From NCBI RefSeq assembly GCF_034190915.1, contig NW_026947489.1:54994001-55058000 (forward strand): a stretch of 64,000 bases of DNA. Direction: 5' to 3'. Source of the stretch: Cavia porcellus (taxonomy: Eukaryota > Chordata > Mammalia > Rodentia > Caviidae). How positions within the stretch are numbered: position 1 is the first letter of the stretch; every line of letters begins with the position of its first letter. Below are positions 35,986-47,844 of this stretch, piece by piece. Under the pieces are notes generated by a model. The model saw only the letters and a list, made by a program, of their open reading frames with translations, did not search any database and was not told the origin of the DNA. Both the position numbers and the translations under genes were made by a program.

Positions 35986-38956
35986 AATTGGCCTTCCACT
36001 TGTTTACCTCAAGGAAGCAAAATGGCTCAGTCTTCCAAATGCTCATCACCATCTCTTTCTGATTCTATTTTCATATTGTTTACAAACTAGATACTCTGCC
36101 CTATAAGAAGCATTTGGAAATTCCCCTTCCAGAACCTCAGGAGAAAAACTAATTCACCCAAACAAATATGCTTTATTCACTACACAATCTATCACTAAAT
36201 TTAGTTTGGCACGGTTCAGGATGTGCGCAGCCTTACAAGTTCAGGCCCCTCATTCTTTTTTGATGGTATTTTGAGCTGTCAATTAGCAATGATGGATTTT
36301 TATTGCCTCTCTTGTGAGGGGAGGATTTATATACCTTTTTATTTTTGTAAGTTGGGCTGCATCACAAAAGGTTCACACTTGAAATTGCAAAGTAAGCTTG
36401 CCAATAGAGATGACCTTGTTTATTAAAATCTAATTAGCTGAAGTTTTAGGATGTCCCTGGGTGGGCTAAAGAATGTCTATTTAATCTCCAAACACAGCGA
36501 AGTTCAAAGATCCTGCTGGCTCCAGTTAACCAGAGAGTTCAGAACCCTCCTGTGAAATGATCTAGTTAGTTCTTCTTCCAGACATTGTGTATCAAAGAAT
36601 TCAGACCTGAAGATCTCTTTTGCAGAATATTCTGGCCATCATTTTTTGGAAAAGTCATGTTCGATTATTTATAGTTTGAGGAAAGAAACGTGGGTGGGCT
36701 TTGTTCCTTGCATCCGAAACAGAAAGGAATGGAAGTGTCACGTGCAAAACTAAATTTAGTGATAGTTTTGTGGAGCATATGAAGCAAGTTTGTTTTTGTG
36801 AATTTATTTTTCTCCTGAGGATCCGGAAGGGGAACTGTCAATCACAGCCAGTGTCTCTAAGGATCTCCCACTCTAAGTCAACCACTGAAAAAAGTTACAT
36901 ACCATCTATGCACAGGAGACAGGAATACTCATGACTTTTTCTTTCCATGTTTGGAAACTAACATGGGCAAGTTGATTCTAGACATGTGGTAAAAGCATAA
37001 TTAAAAATGATTCTGTTCCAGACATAGATACAAAATCTCTTAGTGCTAAAACTTCTCTAGTTTCTATCATATTGTATCTTCCTTTTTCTTATTCAAACTT
37101 CAAAATGAGACTTTAAAGTTCAATACTTTTTTGATCCACTTTTACTTAGAATCCACTGCACTTTTTCCTCATTAGTCTCCCAGAATTCTTTGCAATATGT
37201 CCCTACTAAAGTACCTGGTGTGCGCGCTTTATTTTTATGGCACCAGGAATTTTGCAACAGTTAACATAATTTACCAATTTTTTAACTCCTAGAAGCTCTC
37301 TATTCTCACAGTTTATATTACAATTCCTTTGGCTCCCTCTCCAATTTCAGATCATTTATTTTCCACTTCCTTGATTCATCCTTGTCTTCTGTGCTGAGAG
37401 TCATACTAACTTTTGAGCTCTTTTCTTGGCTGTCTCTGATTCACGTTCATCCCAGGTACTGAGAGATGTTTTGAAATTTTATTTTTATTTGGACCATCTC
37501 ATCCTGAAGCATAAGTGCTTTTCATTATTGTAGAGGGTGTGGCTTTTTCAGATGTTTACAACTCTCAGCACCTTCAAGATATTGGTAACATAAAAACAAA
37601 TATTGATCATTTTAAGGGCCTTGCAGAGTTCAGAGCCCAATAAAAGAAGCCAGTTCCACCTTCAAGCAAGTCTTTTATGTCCATGAGGGTAGCAAAGTGA
37701 CCTGCTGAGATGAAGGGGGATGACAACGTATTTCAAACATGATATCACAGTTTGTAGAAAGAAGATTGGAGCAATCAATATGAGAATCATTTATATAGAT
37801 TTTCTTACTTGGAGGGGGCTTTAGATATGTCAACAGAAGAAAAAGCATTGCTTCTTGATTCAAAGAAAGAAACTTGTATCATTGAAAAATAGCACCTTTT
37901 AGGACAGTCAAATCCATAAAATAAAACTCCAAGGCATATTGCCCTCCTTCTGAGACCAAATGTGTTAAGACTAAGGCTCTTTTGAGCAGATTGATCTATT
38001 TAAGCAAAAATTTAGGAACAGTTCAGAAGTTGCTTTTCATGACTGAAAGTGTAAGAATGCTTTATACAGTGATAAAATTAGACAAAATACAATATTCAAA
38101 AATTGTTTAGATTTAGAATTTTTCATAGCCAAGGAAGAAATTCATAATGTTTATGTCTCCAGACAGGGAACTGGACAAAGGCATCAAGTCCTCCCAAGTT
38201 CCAAAACTGAGTGTCATCCCTGCCTGTGTAACCCAATTACCCCCTTTAAGTGACATAGAAGTCATCCTAGAGAAGTCTAAGGCTAGTAGGAAAAGTTTAT
38301 TTGCACTGCTGTCAGGGTATGCTATCTACCCAACCACCATCACTCTCATGGAGGTGAGAAGGAGGACTTGGAGGGAATGGATCAGAGAGGTTGACTCATG
38401 TGTTGTGGAATCTCAGAGATGGAAGACCAACAGAATCACATCATCCTGCATAGTGTCATTGTGAAGGTCTATGGAGATGCTGGCAGTGTCCTGCCTTCTC
38501 AGAGTTCTCAGGGGAAGGTAATGGTTGTGCTCTGGTGGGTAGATGCAGAACATGGGAAACTACGCAGTCATGAAGAATCCCACACAAGGGTGACCCAACC
38601 AGAAATGAAAAAGGAGGCAAACCGGGCAGAAGCAGGGGGATGTCACAGGAGACAGGTGGCATCCCTCTTTCAGCCTTTATGCCTTGATTAGAAATAAGAC
38701 TTTGAAGACAATGAGAAGACACAGCTAGCTTTTCCCCTGGGTACTTCTCAGATGCTAAGAGCTGGCTAGTAATTACTAGAGATGAACAGCAAGGAGACTA
38801 CTTATCCACAGCTCCCTCTTTGCAAGTCATGGGGCCCATGAACTATGATTTACAGAAATATAAGGAGCTCTATGTGAAGGTAGGTAAACAAAATAAAATG
38901 TAATTATCCAAGCTAGTCTTTAATTCAATAAGGCAGTTTTCCTCTATAACAAAACA
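35986..38956. other. Intron, nothing certain
   Basis: No repeats I can name. 36200-36450 is less AT-biased and might be conserved non-coding sequence; there is no direct evidence. Confidence 0.45.
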
Positions 38957-39040
38957 GGGCCAGGGGAACAGCTTAGCAGCACAGTGCCTGCCTGGCAAGT
39001 GCGAGGTTGTGAGTTCGATACCCAGTATCATAAAAAAAAG
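38957..39040 (+). mobile_element. ID SINE
   Basis: gggccaggggaacagcttag ... ctgcctggcaagtgcgaggt ... gagttcgatacccagtatc, then an A-run. More diverged in the A-box than the other squirrel-type copies. Confidence 0.85.
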
Positions 39041-39454
39041 TAAATAACAAATTCTCATGTCATTTGAGAGAATCAGTTGGAGTTAATTTAGTGGAAGTTA
39101 AGAAATACAAGCATATATCTTCTCAAACTACGAAGTGTTGGAGTTTGGGTTTGGTATTTTCAACTCAGTTGCTAGCCAGATGAATACTTAAAACCAGGCA
39201 TTGTTTTGTTCCTAGTCTTTTGCCCCTGAAAAGTGAAGGTTATAATTAGTTAATTTACTAAAATAAATGCTGGATGCAGTTCTAATAGTGTCTCAGGAAA
39301 CTGTGTAGGATCATAAATTCCAGTCTTCACAGACCTTAGGCTACCAACAGCCCCATTTCATTAAAAACAGACCTTCTTTTTGTCATTTAAGTATTCAAAT
39401 TGTTCAAATGAGTCCTACTTCTTGCTCTAGAAATAAACACATACACAGCAAGAG

Positions 39455-39548
39455 ACAAAGAAAAAGAGAGAGTGGAAGAGAGAGAGAGGCAGGCAGACAG
39501 AGACAGAGAGATAGAGACAGGGACAAAGACAAAGAGACACAGAAAGAC
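39455..39548 (+). repeat. Purine-rich (GA/ACAG)n tract
   Basis: agaggcaggcagacagagac and related units, an imperfect low-complexity tract. Confidence 0.8.
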
Positions 39549-39617
39549 AGAATCAAAAAATAGAATCATACATACCCATGAAAAGAAATAATATCCAGAT
39601 AAATTAACTTACTTTTA

Positions 39618-39700
39618 GGGCCAGAGATTTAGCTCAGTGGCAAAATGCCTGCCTGGCAAGTGCAAAGTCATGAGTTCGATGCCTGGTTCAAAAAAAAAAA
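39618..39700 (+). mobile_element. ID SINE with flanking duplication
   Basis: gggccagagatttagctcag ... ctgcctggcaagtgcaaagt ... gagttcgatgcctggttc, then an A-run. ttaacttactttta precedes it (39604-39617), and the same with one extra T follows (from 39703). Confidence 0.9.
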
Positions 39701-39720
39701 TGTTAACTTACTTTTTAGGG

Positions 39721-40609
39721 ACAGATCTTAAAATCTCTTCTTTGCTATCTAAATCTTTTGCTATATTAATAACATCTAGAACTCCTAATGAAATATTAGT
39801 TTCTAAAGAAAAAATTGATCCTCAATTGCAGTAAAAGAATAAACAAAGTGTTTCAATAGCACTCAAGAAACTCCCGTATATGGTAGGTTTTCTGTTATCT
39901 CTGATAAACTGATCATAAGCACACACTGATAGCTGTTGGAGAATTATGCACGGTCTTTGCTTAGTCATACTTATCAATCATGAAACACATTAAGCCAGCC
40001 ACTTTTAATTGCCTATCTGTTTTCACTTTATAAAGTTTCCTGAAACAATGTATCTGCCTTCAGGGAACTTGCATTTCCAAAAGGCAAATCCAAGAGAATT
40101 TTGCATTAAATCTCAGAATGGTTAGAAGGACTTTCTAAGAGAGCAGATAATTGTCTAGCTTTTACAAAAGGCCTAACTAAGTTCCATTCAGAAAGAGTAA
40201 TTGAATCCGTAATTACTTCCATTTCATAGGGGACATAGGCTTGAATTCTACAGAGCTAATTGTGACGATTGTTTTCTCAATTACACTAATCGCTTTGTGG
40301 GCAACACAGTCTAGGAGCGCTGAAGAAGCTCAATAGTCAGTGATGATAAGGGTATCACTAAAAGTATTCAGAAAGTTCTGCTTCGCTGTGTATCAGACAG
40401 CTCTGGTGTTTATTTCACCTTCTGGTGATCGACTGATTCCCCCAGTGTCTCTGTATGATCCATGACTGTAGACACTGACTACTAATAGAGGTTATTTCTT
40501 CTAGAGAAGCTGGTATACTTGCTCCATGGCAATGACAGGAGCTTCCTTTTTAAGAGTGTGCTCCCCAGTCCCATCTCTACCATGCACAGAGACTGGATTC
40601 CCGAGTGGC
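39721..40609. other. Intron, nothing recognised
   Basis: No coding or repeat signal. Confidence 0.5.
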
Positions 40610-40760
40610 TGTCTCAGTCACTTTTCTCTCATTGCTGGACAAAATACCTGGCACCCAAAATGAAGGAAGGAAAGGATTATTTAGCTCACTGTTTGTTGAG
40701 GTTTCAGTCCATAATCAGCTGGCTCCCCATATAAATAAATCCACTGATAAGCACAGCTTT
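40610..40760 (-). repeat. Dispersed LTR-like repeat, copy 4
   Basis: cactttctctcattgctgg-like opening, acaaaatacctggcacc, then gtttcagtccataatcagct, shared exactly with copy 3. Probably a MaLR LTR end in antisense. Confidence 0.5.
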
Positions 40761-40797
40761 CTTGTGAGCCAATCGCCTTCTGAAAACAGACTACTGG

Positions 40798-40917
40798 AAG
40801 ACATTTTAGATTAAAATCATTATAAACTCACCTTCTTCCTTAGAAGCAGTTTTCAATAGGGATCAGGAAAGAAGTAGAGTGGGAAAAGAGCAGATCCAGA
40901 AAGATGGAGCTGAAGAC
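40798..40917 (+). repeat. 120-bp duplicated segment, copy 1
   Basis: Matches 41804-41923 base for base apart from three transitions, with no gaps. The flanks differ on both sides. Confidence 0.97.
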
Positions 40918-41803
40918 AAGAAACAAAATAAAAATTCTCACTTCAAAAAAATATTAAAGTAGAATTAATCTTGACTGGAGTTTATTATGATACTCAATAC
41001 AAACTTTTAAACAATTAAGTCATATATGTTACTGTACCATGAAGTAGCATCCTAGACCCAGATAAAGTCTGTCTCACACTGTGATGGGTGTGTTCCTGAA
41101 TGATTATCTGGGAATCAAACTTTGTCACATACGATTAGAAATCCTTGTGTCTCCTGCATCATGAAGCAGCATCCAAAGAGTTCCCCTCTCAAGATAAGGC
41201 ACCAAAACCTAACCTACCATAGAATACAGTATCAGGTTGGCTGACTTCTGTCACCTAAAAAGAATTTTCATGATGCATCAGTAAAAATGCACATAGAGAT
41301 TTATTAGGCAGAAATTTAATGTAAATACTCAAGCAAATACTTAAGTCACTTTTTCCAGCACCATTTATTAAAGAGGTTATCTTTCTTCCAGTGGATGTGT
41401 TTAGCCTTTTTGTCAACGAGAAGGTGGCTGTGTGTGTTTGGAGTTGTTTCTGCATCTTCTAATCTGCTCCATTGATCCTTGGGTCTGTTTTCTTATCAGT
41501 ACCATGCTGTTTTTATCTTGGTAGCTCTGTAATACAATTTCAAGTCAGAAATTGTGATACCCCCTGCCTTGCCTTTGTTTCCCAGAATAGTTTTTGCTAC
41601 CTTATGTCTCTTCTGGTCCCAAATGAATTTTATGAGTATTTTCCTTAAAGATATGCTAGTGGTATTTTAATTGAGATTATATTAAATGCAATTTTGGGAA
41701 TATTGACATTTTCATTATATTAGTTCTTCCTTTCTAAATGCAAGGGATATATTTCCATTTTATGATATTCCCTTTGAACTCCATAGTTTTCCGTATAAAG
41801 GAA

Positions 41804-41923
41804 AAGACATTTTAGATTAAAATCATTACAAACTCACCTTCTTCCTTAGAAGCAGTTTTCAATAAGGATCAGGAAAGAAGTAGAGCGGGAAAAGAGCAGA
41901 TCCAGAAAGATGGAGCTGAAGAC
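41804..41923 (+). repeat. 120-bp duplicated segment, copy 2, inside old L1
   Basis: Sits exactly between two adjoining parts of the antisense L1, after tccgtataaagg and before ttttacctcatttg. It is therefore the inserted copy, and 40798-40917 is the likely source. Confidence 0.9.
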
Positions 41924-41973
41924 TTTTACCTCATTTGTTACGTTAATCTTTTACTTCATTTGTTACATTAATC
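41924..41973 (+). repeat. 25-bp tandem duplication
   Basis: ttttacctcatttgttacg plus ttaatc occurs twice in tandem with two substitutions, directly after the inserted 120-bp copy. Confidence 0.9.
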
Positions 41974-42180
41974 TTTTTCATTTTTAAAAATTTTCTTGTG
42001 AAAGGTGTTGTTTCCCTAATTTGTCTCTCTGTGAGTTTGTTATTTGTGTATAGCAATGCTTACCAACAAAGAAAAGCACAGGTGCTGATGTGTTCACTTC
42101 TGATTTAAGGGACGATCTAATGCCATTACTCCTCAAAGGTTTTACCAATGTTAAAGCTACTTTCAAGACTGTGACAAGTT

Positions 42181-42759
42181 ACAGCTTGCAGTAAAGGGAC
42201 ATTTCTGAATAAACATTGCAAAAGTGTCTGGAGCATGGATATGAAAGTAAAACTTTCTGTGATGTTTTATAATCTTGACTCTTGCTAAGTTATTATGTCC
42301 ATTAAAATAAATTTTAAAATAAGAATACCTATAGTAAGGGTGAGAAAAAGTAGACTAAATGGAAAAGTAAAGCACTCGGAGATCCTGGCCAGAAATCAAG
42401 ATCAGTTTGATATAACAGGGTTCTTATAAACCTCAAAATCAGGGCAAATAAGTCAGTAAAGATAAGTCATGCTCAAGGTCACAAAGTAGAAGACTCCAAG
42501 GTCACCTCAGTTCCATACCTGAGCATCTCCAGTGGCATATGTACAAAGGTGGTGTCTTCTCTATTGCCAAATTCGCATTTGCCGTTCTCTATAGGTCTTT
42601 GAACTAAAAGACTCTTAAGGTGCAGTTTACACACCACAGTGTTCACCCACGGTAAGCATGCACTTCAAAGATTCCAAGCAGTTTGCTGACTTGTGAAGCA
42701 AACAACCACAGTCAGATTTCGGATCATTTCATCGCGCATAAAAGTCCTGTTTACCATTA
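42181..42759. other. Intron, nothing recognised
   Basis: No gene or nameable repeat. Confidence 0.5.
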
Positions 42760-42984
42760 GTGTCTGTTTCAAACCCAGCCCCTGGCAACCTCTAATCTAC
42801 TACCTCTCTCTGTATATTTGCCTTTTCTGCACATTTCATACATTTGGAGTGACAGAATATGTTGTCTTCTCTGTAAGTTTCCTTTCATTTACTATAATGT
42901 TTTTGAAATGTATTTTTGTTAGTGATGACATATATCCATTTTTTTATTTTCTGTCATTGAGTAATATTTCATTGTATGAATATA

Positions 42985-43847
42985 CAGTAAAATGTTGGTT
43001 TGCAAGCATAATTTATTCCAGAAACATGCTTATAATCCAAAGTACTTACATTTCAAAGAAAATTTCCCCATAAGAAATAATGGAAACTCAGATCATTTGT
43101 GCCATAGCCCAAAAATATTCACGTAAAAATGAGTACAACACTGCAATATACTATGAAATAACAAATACAAAAAAATAAACAAATTCACCTATATTTACCT
43201 TTGAAAACCTTCATGATGTGAGGCAGAAAAGAAAAAGTAAGGCACTTGTAATGCATGAATTTCACCATCATCACTGGGGGAATCACTGCTATCCACTGGC
43301 TCACTGGAACCTTTTTCTCTTCACACAGATTTCACACAAAGAATCTGTCTAATGACAATTGCTTTTGCCTCCTTTTGAGAGTGTTACAGAAATGTGATAC
43401 TGCATTATCGCTAGACAGATTCACCACTCACACTGCTACAGCCTTATTCGGATGCTGTTTTCTACAAAATTTTGCACTGTTCCCCATATTTTACACATCT
43501 CCCTAATGTCGTTAGAAATGAGGGATTCTTCCACCTTTCTCTCCTCTCCTCCTCTTCAGTAGAGATCTCTTCTATAACCTCTTGATGTTGAGTTATGATC
43601 ACCCACAACAATGCAGTAAGTGACTGACAAGAGAGAGAGGGAGACAGAGAAAAAGAGAGAGAGGAAAGGAGGTAGGAATGGAGGAAAGAGAGAGATACAG
43701 AAAGAGAGAGAAAGAAACCATTGGTTCAGTGAAATCATTATTAGGCATCACTACTTGTATCCAAAGACGTCTCTCCTTTATGGAGTTAAAATGTTTTCTC
43801 ATCTTGCAGGACACTCATAGAACAAGTTACAATCCACAGCTTTACTG
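42985..43847 (+). mobile_element. Tigger/pogo-like DNA transposon, non-autonomous
   Basis: Starts cagtaaaatgttggtttgca and ends with an inverted counterpart, caatccacagctttactg. The ends are flanked by TA (42983-42984 and 43848-43849), as expected for the Tc1/mariner-pogo superfamily. The interior (ttccccataagaaataatgg, cactggctcactggaac) resembles Tigger-type MER elements. No transposase frame survives. Orientation is nominal. Confidence 0.8.
43627..43721 (+). repeat. GA-rich tract inside the transposon
   Basis: Imperfect (GAGA)n, (GGAA)n. The overlapping charged or Leu/Ser-rich open frames on both strands are low-complexity artefacts. Confidence 0.85.
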
Positions 43848-44330
43848 TACCTTATTTGCTCACTAGTTGCTGTATACTTGGATTGTTTTCACCTTGGAGC
43901 TATTATACATAAAACTGCTACCTTAAAATCTTTCTTATTTTTTTTTTTTTACTTTTCCTGCTCCCTTGCCATCTCTCACCTTCTACCTAAAAATTTTCGT
44001 GTGGATATTTGCTTTCATTTCATGGGTAGATACCCAGAAGTGAGATTATTGAATCATATAGTGAATCTATATTTGACTTTATAAGCAAACTTCTTCCAAA
44101 GAGGACTGTACCACTTTGTATTCTCACCAGTGATCCCTGATGATGGTTTCCCCAAATCCTTTGTCAGTGTCTGTTACCATCTGTCTTACTGATTATGGTT
44201 ATTCTGGTAGCCATGTGATATAGCATCTCAGTGTGGCTTTGATTGTATATCCCTAGTACGTGATAAAATTAAGCGCCTTTTCATCTCTATATTTCTCATT
44301 TCTATATTTCTTCCTGAGACAATTTCCACT

Positions 44331-45744
44331 GCAAAATGTTGGGATTCTTATTGAATTCTTTTCACTAATTTTGAGCTCAAATAATGCTGTGGTGGTAATG
44401 CATGAAAGTGCTTGGTTCATACATTTTAAAGAGTCCTCAAGTACTCCTAAAACTTCACAAAAAGAAGCATTATCTCTGTGCTAGAATCACATAGCATACA
44501 CCTAGTACAATAACTCTCATAACATCTGATAGAAAAGCAGGCTCACAATTACAGAAGCTACCATTTTTGGTTTTTGTTTTATTATTTGAGACAGAGTCTC
44601 ATTCTATGTTCTAAACTAACCTCAAACTCACGATCCTCCTGCCTCACCCTCTCCAGGCCTGGGATTATAGGCATGCATCAAAAATTTTTTTAATTTTTCA
44701 GTGAGCTAAAAGAAAGACTGGACTGCCTCAGGGCTTGTTTTCTTTTTCAGCAGGCAGAGAACAAACAGCAGAGCCAGAGAGAGAACCTTAAAGAAAACAA
44801 TAACGAAGTGAAATAACAATGCCAGTAATCTGGAAGAATCCACAGAATCAAGTTTTACTTCGGTAGAAGTGTTCATAGATCATGCAAGAGTCTAATTTCT
44901 GGGCCTCTTTGAAATGAATGATAGAATTTTTCTAACATGCAAGCTTACTATCAATTAGCTTGCTATGCTAAAATGATAAATGGTTGCTGAGTAGCTCCCT
45001 AAATTAGATTGGCCTCAATCTCTAAGGGTCATAACTTTCAACAAAATCTTGTCTTCCTTCAAAAAAAAATCCTAAAACAGACATAATGCAGGTATTTTGG
45101 AGGGCCCCCTTTCTAGATCTCAAATCATTTTAACAATGAGTTGTGCTATAGAATCCCATCAGAAACTTCCATGAGTCAAACCCCTTCTTCACCATCCAAG
45201 AATTTGTTCCCAAAACAAATAGTGTGCGCACTGTTCTGTAAATTTCAAACACAGCTATTTGTAACTTTATATTTTCTCCAGCCCTGTTTAGATCTTTCAT
45301 TAAAAATGATTGAGATGGTAATTCTCTCTTATTGTCTCAGCTAATAACATTTTTTTTCATTTTTTTCTAGTTTGGTGAAAAAATTGGAGTTTTATAATTG
45401 TTAGCTGTACTGCTAACAACACTTCCTCTGGTACTATTTGAAACAGTGGTTGATTTAGCTGTGAGCTAGATATTCTAGAGAATCCTTTCTTGCTTACTAA
45501 GTAAATGTTGTGGGGATGCATATGAATATCACACTGAAGATGTCTTTGAACTTAGGACTTCATGTGATATCAGCATTTCAGATCAGTTAAATGTATATTC
45601 AGAAGTACTTTTTCAGCTAACCTACAAGTGAAAATGAAAAGATAAAGGTTGTTGACTGATATAATGGTTATGTGGTTTTACTCTGTTTTGGGTATGGGGG
45701 TTTTATTGTTTGTTCCCCTGCACTCATGGAAGTCCTAGAATGTG
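44331..45744. other. Intron with one B1
   Basis: Apart from the B1 at 44568-44688, nothing was recognised. Confidence 0.5.
44568..44688 (-). mobile_element. B1 SINE, antisense
   Basis: gagacagagtctcattctat ... acctcaaactcacgatcctc ... cctgggattataggcatgca, typical antisense B1/7SL SINE order. Confidence 0.8.
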
Positions 45745-45880
45745 ACCCAAGTAGTCTAAATTTGAATCTAGATTCTACCACTTATGAGCTGGTGACATGA
45801 TCAATATAAATTCTCTAATTCTCATTCTTGTCATTAGTAAAAAGTGGATATATCAATTACTAAGTGTACCTGATGACTCA
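45730..45880 (-). repeat. MIR SINE remnant, antisense
   Basis: tttgaatctagattctacca ... cttatgagctggtgacatga ... aattctctaattctcattct follows an antisense MIR. Confidence 0.7.
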
Positions 45881-46379
45881 CGGTATTAATTTTTCCCCTT
45901 CATTGATTAGTAATACACGATTGTATTGATAAAACATGGCTTGTAAATTTCCATCATCCCTGATATTACTCAGTTTCACTTACAAAACAGTTGAAAAAGT
46001 TTATTTTAGCAGTCAAAAGTAAGTTCAAACCTACTAAAATTCTGTATTGATAAAATTGTTATAAAAGTTTTTAAATTGAATTTCCAAAAGATGAAAATTT
46101 ATAAGTGTGTGATTTCCTACAAAGTTCAACAAATGCTAATTTTTGACAATGAAATCACACAGTCATTAGAATTTACCAAACATTTGCTTTTAAAATACTT
46201 CTATGTTAGTCCAAGTTTCATTATAAGGTGGTCATCTCATTCATCATAAATAGACCAACAAAACTGGGTACTGGCAAGACTCTTGAAGCAATCTGAGTTC
46301 GCACTGATGGAAGTAGGAATGGGTACAGGGTTTGGGAAAAACCACGTGACAGCATCCAGCAACACTAAAGGTGCTTCGT

Positions 46380-46492
46380 GACCCAGTATTTTTAATTTAG
46401 GGTAAATGCCTACCATAAATGAATGCCAATAAGTAACATATGTATGAGGCTTTATAAATACAATAGCCTTATGCACAATAGACAAGCACTAG
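46380..46492 (+). mobile_element. Possible diverged L1M ORF2 3' fragment
   Basis: gacccagtatttttaattta ... aggctttataaatacaatag resembles the PLLGIFP...[16 protein letters not shown] region. Heavily diverged. Confidence 0.35.
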
Positions 46493-46707
46493 AGACAAAT
46501 GACAGCAGGAGAGTGTTTATTATCATTTTTGTGCAATGCTAGATTCTTAAGATTATAGGACAAACTCTTATTCAGAATACCTTTGACTATTTGAATACTT
46601 GGAATATTTTGAACAAAATAGCACTTACCTTTAGGGAGCACACTGACTCCTGGGGGAGGCAGGAATGATTACAGTATACTGAAGATATTGGAGACCAGTA
46701 CCTACCC

Positions 46708-46823
46708 CAAGATTGCACAAATATATACACAAATCATATACATATAAATATATATGTATATGTATATATATGGTTTATATATATATATATATATGGTTTT
46801 GTGTATATATTTGTGCAATCTTG
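46708..46823. repeat. Inverted repeat with 26-bp arms around (TA)n
   Basis: The arms at 46708-46733 and 46798-46823 are perfect reverse complements. The 64-bp spacer is almost purely TA/TG. The locus could form a cruciform or a long hairpin. Confidence 0.95.
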
Positions 46824-46839
46824 CTATATATAGCAATTG

Positions 46840-47660
46840 AAATATATGGTGAATGCTTTCATTTATTGCAATAAAAGGCACATTACCCTCAAAATACTCG
46901 CCTTCATTACAACACACTTACTCCATCATTCTTGCCCCTTTCTAGAAGGCTTCCTTTCTGTTCATATGAGTCATGACCAAAAATTCAGTGAAAGCTGCTG
47001 TTGAGTGCCTTCCAACAGAAATATGGGCTCACACAGCCTAGGGCATATCAGTCATCTGCTTTAGTCACTGCATCTGGTGCTGTGTGACTTGTGGCTCTCT
47101 CTCAAAGGCAAAATGACCATGAAAGGTCAACATCTTGAATCAGTTCAAGACACCAAGGCAACCAAAACAGTGCAGCTAAAGATACTCATGGAAAGACTTC
47201 CAGAACAGCTTCAGAAAGTAGCAGGGGTGATGAGACATATGTAAATCATTTAAGCAGTTGGGGCATTTTTAAGGAGATGAATGGCAATGGGTCTCTTGCT
47301 ATAAACTGCTTTAATTTAAAAATTCACCATGTTTGTCAATGATACCTCTCATATATATAAAAATTCACTGAATTGTGGCTTTCAGATTTTCACAAATAGC
47401 ACTCCTTTCACCACAGAATGTTTTGGAGCCCCTGCAACTGAGAGACCTTGTTCTCATAAAATTTCCCCCCTTGTCTTACCAGTGCTGTAACAGGTAAACC
47501 ATGAGAGCACAAATTGTGGACACACCATCTTCCTATAGGACAACAGCCTGTGGTACCAACACTGACACATAGCTGAGACAGCATGACACAAATCAGCAAA
47601 AAAAAAACACCAACTATTAATTAAATGTAGCATATGTCACACTGATACAAATAAAGCTTC
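46840..47660 (-). mobile_element. Possible degenerate DNA transposon or unknown repeat
   Basis: ctcaaaatactcgccttcat ... cttgcccctttctagaaggc is reminiscent of the antisense 3' part of mariner-type transposase genes. No terminal repeats or intact frame were found. Identification is a guess. Confidence 0.25.
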
Positions 47661-47844
47661 AGTAGAATTGGACCCTTTCTATTTCCGCTTGATGGATAAC
47701 TTTGTCCCCATCTCTTGCCCCCTTCTTTCACCAGTTCCAACTCTGGAAATTTGTGTTAGGCAGCAGGTGTTGGCTGTGACTGCCAGTGGGGTGTTTACTG
47801 CATACATTTCTAGAGGAAAATGACTAGAGATTTGGCAGATGTTG

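Larger units (their letters stand above)
41335..42180 (-). mobile_element. L1 ORF2 fragment with 5' inversion and an insert
   Basis: 41335-41803 is antisense to ORF2 nucleotides about 9475-9945 of the young element (ccagcaccatttattaaaga). 41924-42060 continues antisense to about 9335-9470. 42062-42140 switches to sense and matches about 8522-8620 (gatctaatgccattactcct against gacctaatgccgacactcct). The strand switch fits twin-primed 5' inversion. The 120-bp copy at 41804-41923 interrupts it. Confidence 0.75.
42760..44330 (-). mobile_element. Old L1M, antisense, interrupted by a DNA transposon
   Basis: cccctggcaacctctaatct ... gtaatatttcattgtatgaa on the left and gtatacttggattgttttca ... tacccagaagtgagattatt ... 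agcatctcagtgtggctttg on the right are successive blocks of the antisense L1M ORF2 C-terminal region. Removing 42985-43849 restores continuity across a TA. Confidence 0.75.

Noticed and set aside
43599..43866. Charged or Leu/Ser-rich open frames on both strands
   Set aside because: Translations of the GA-rich tract inside the Tigger-like element.
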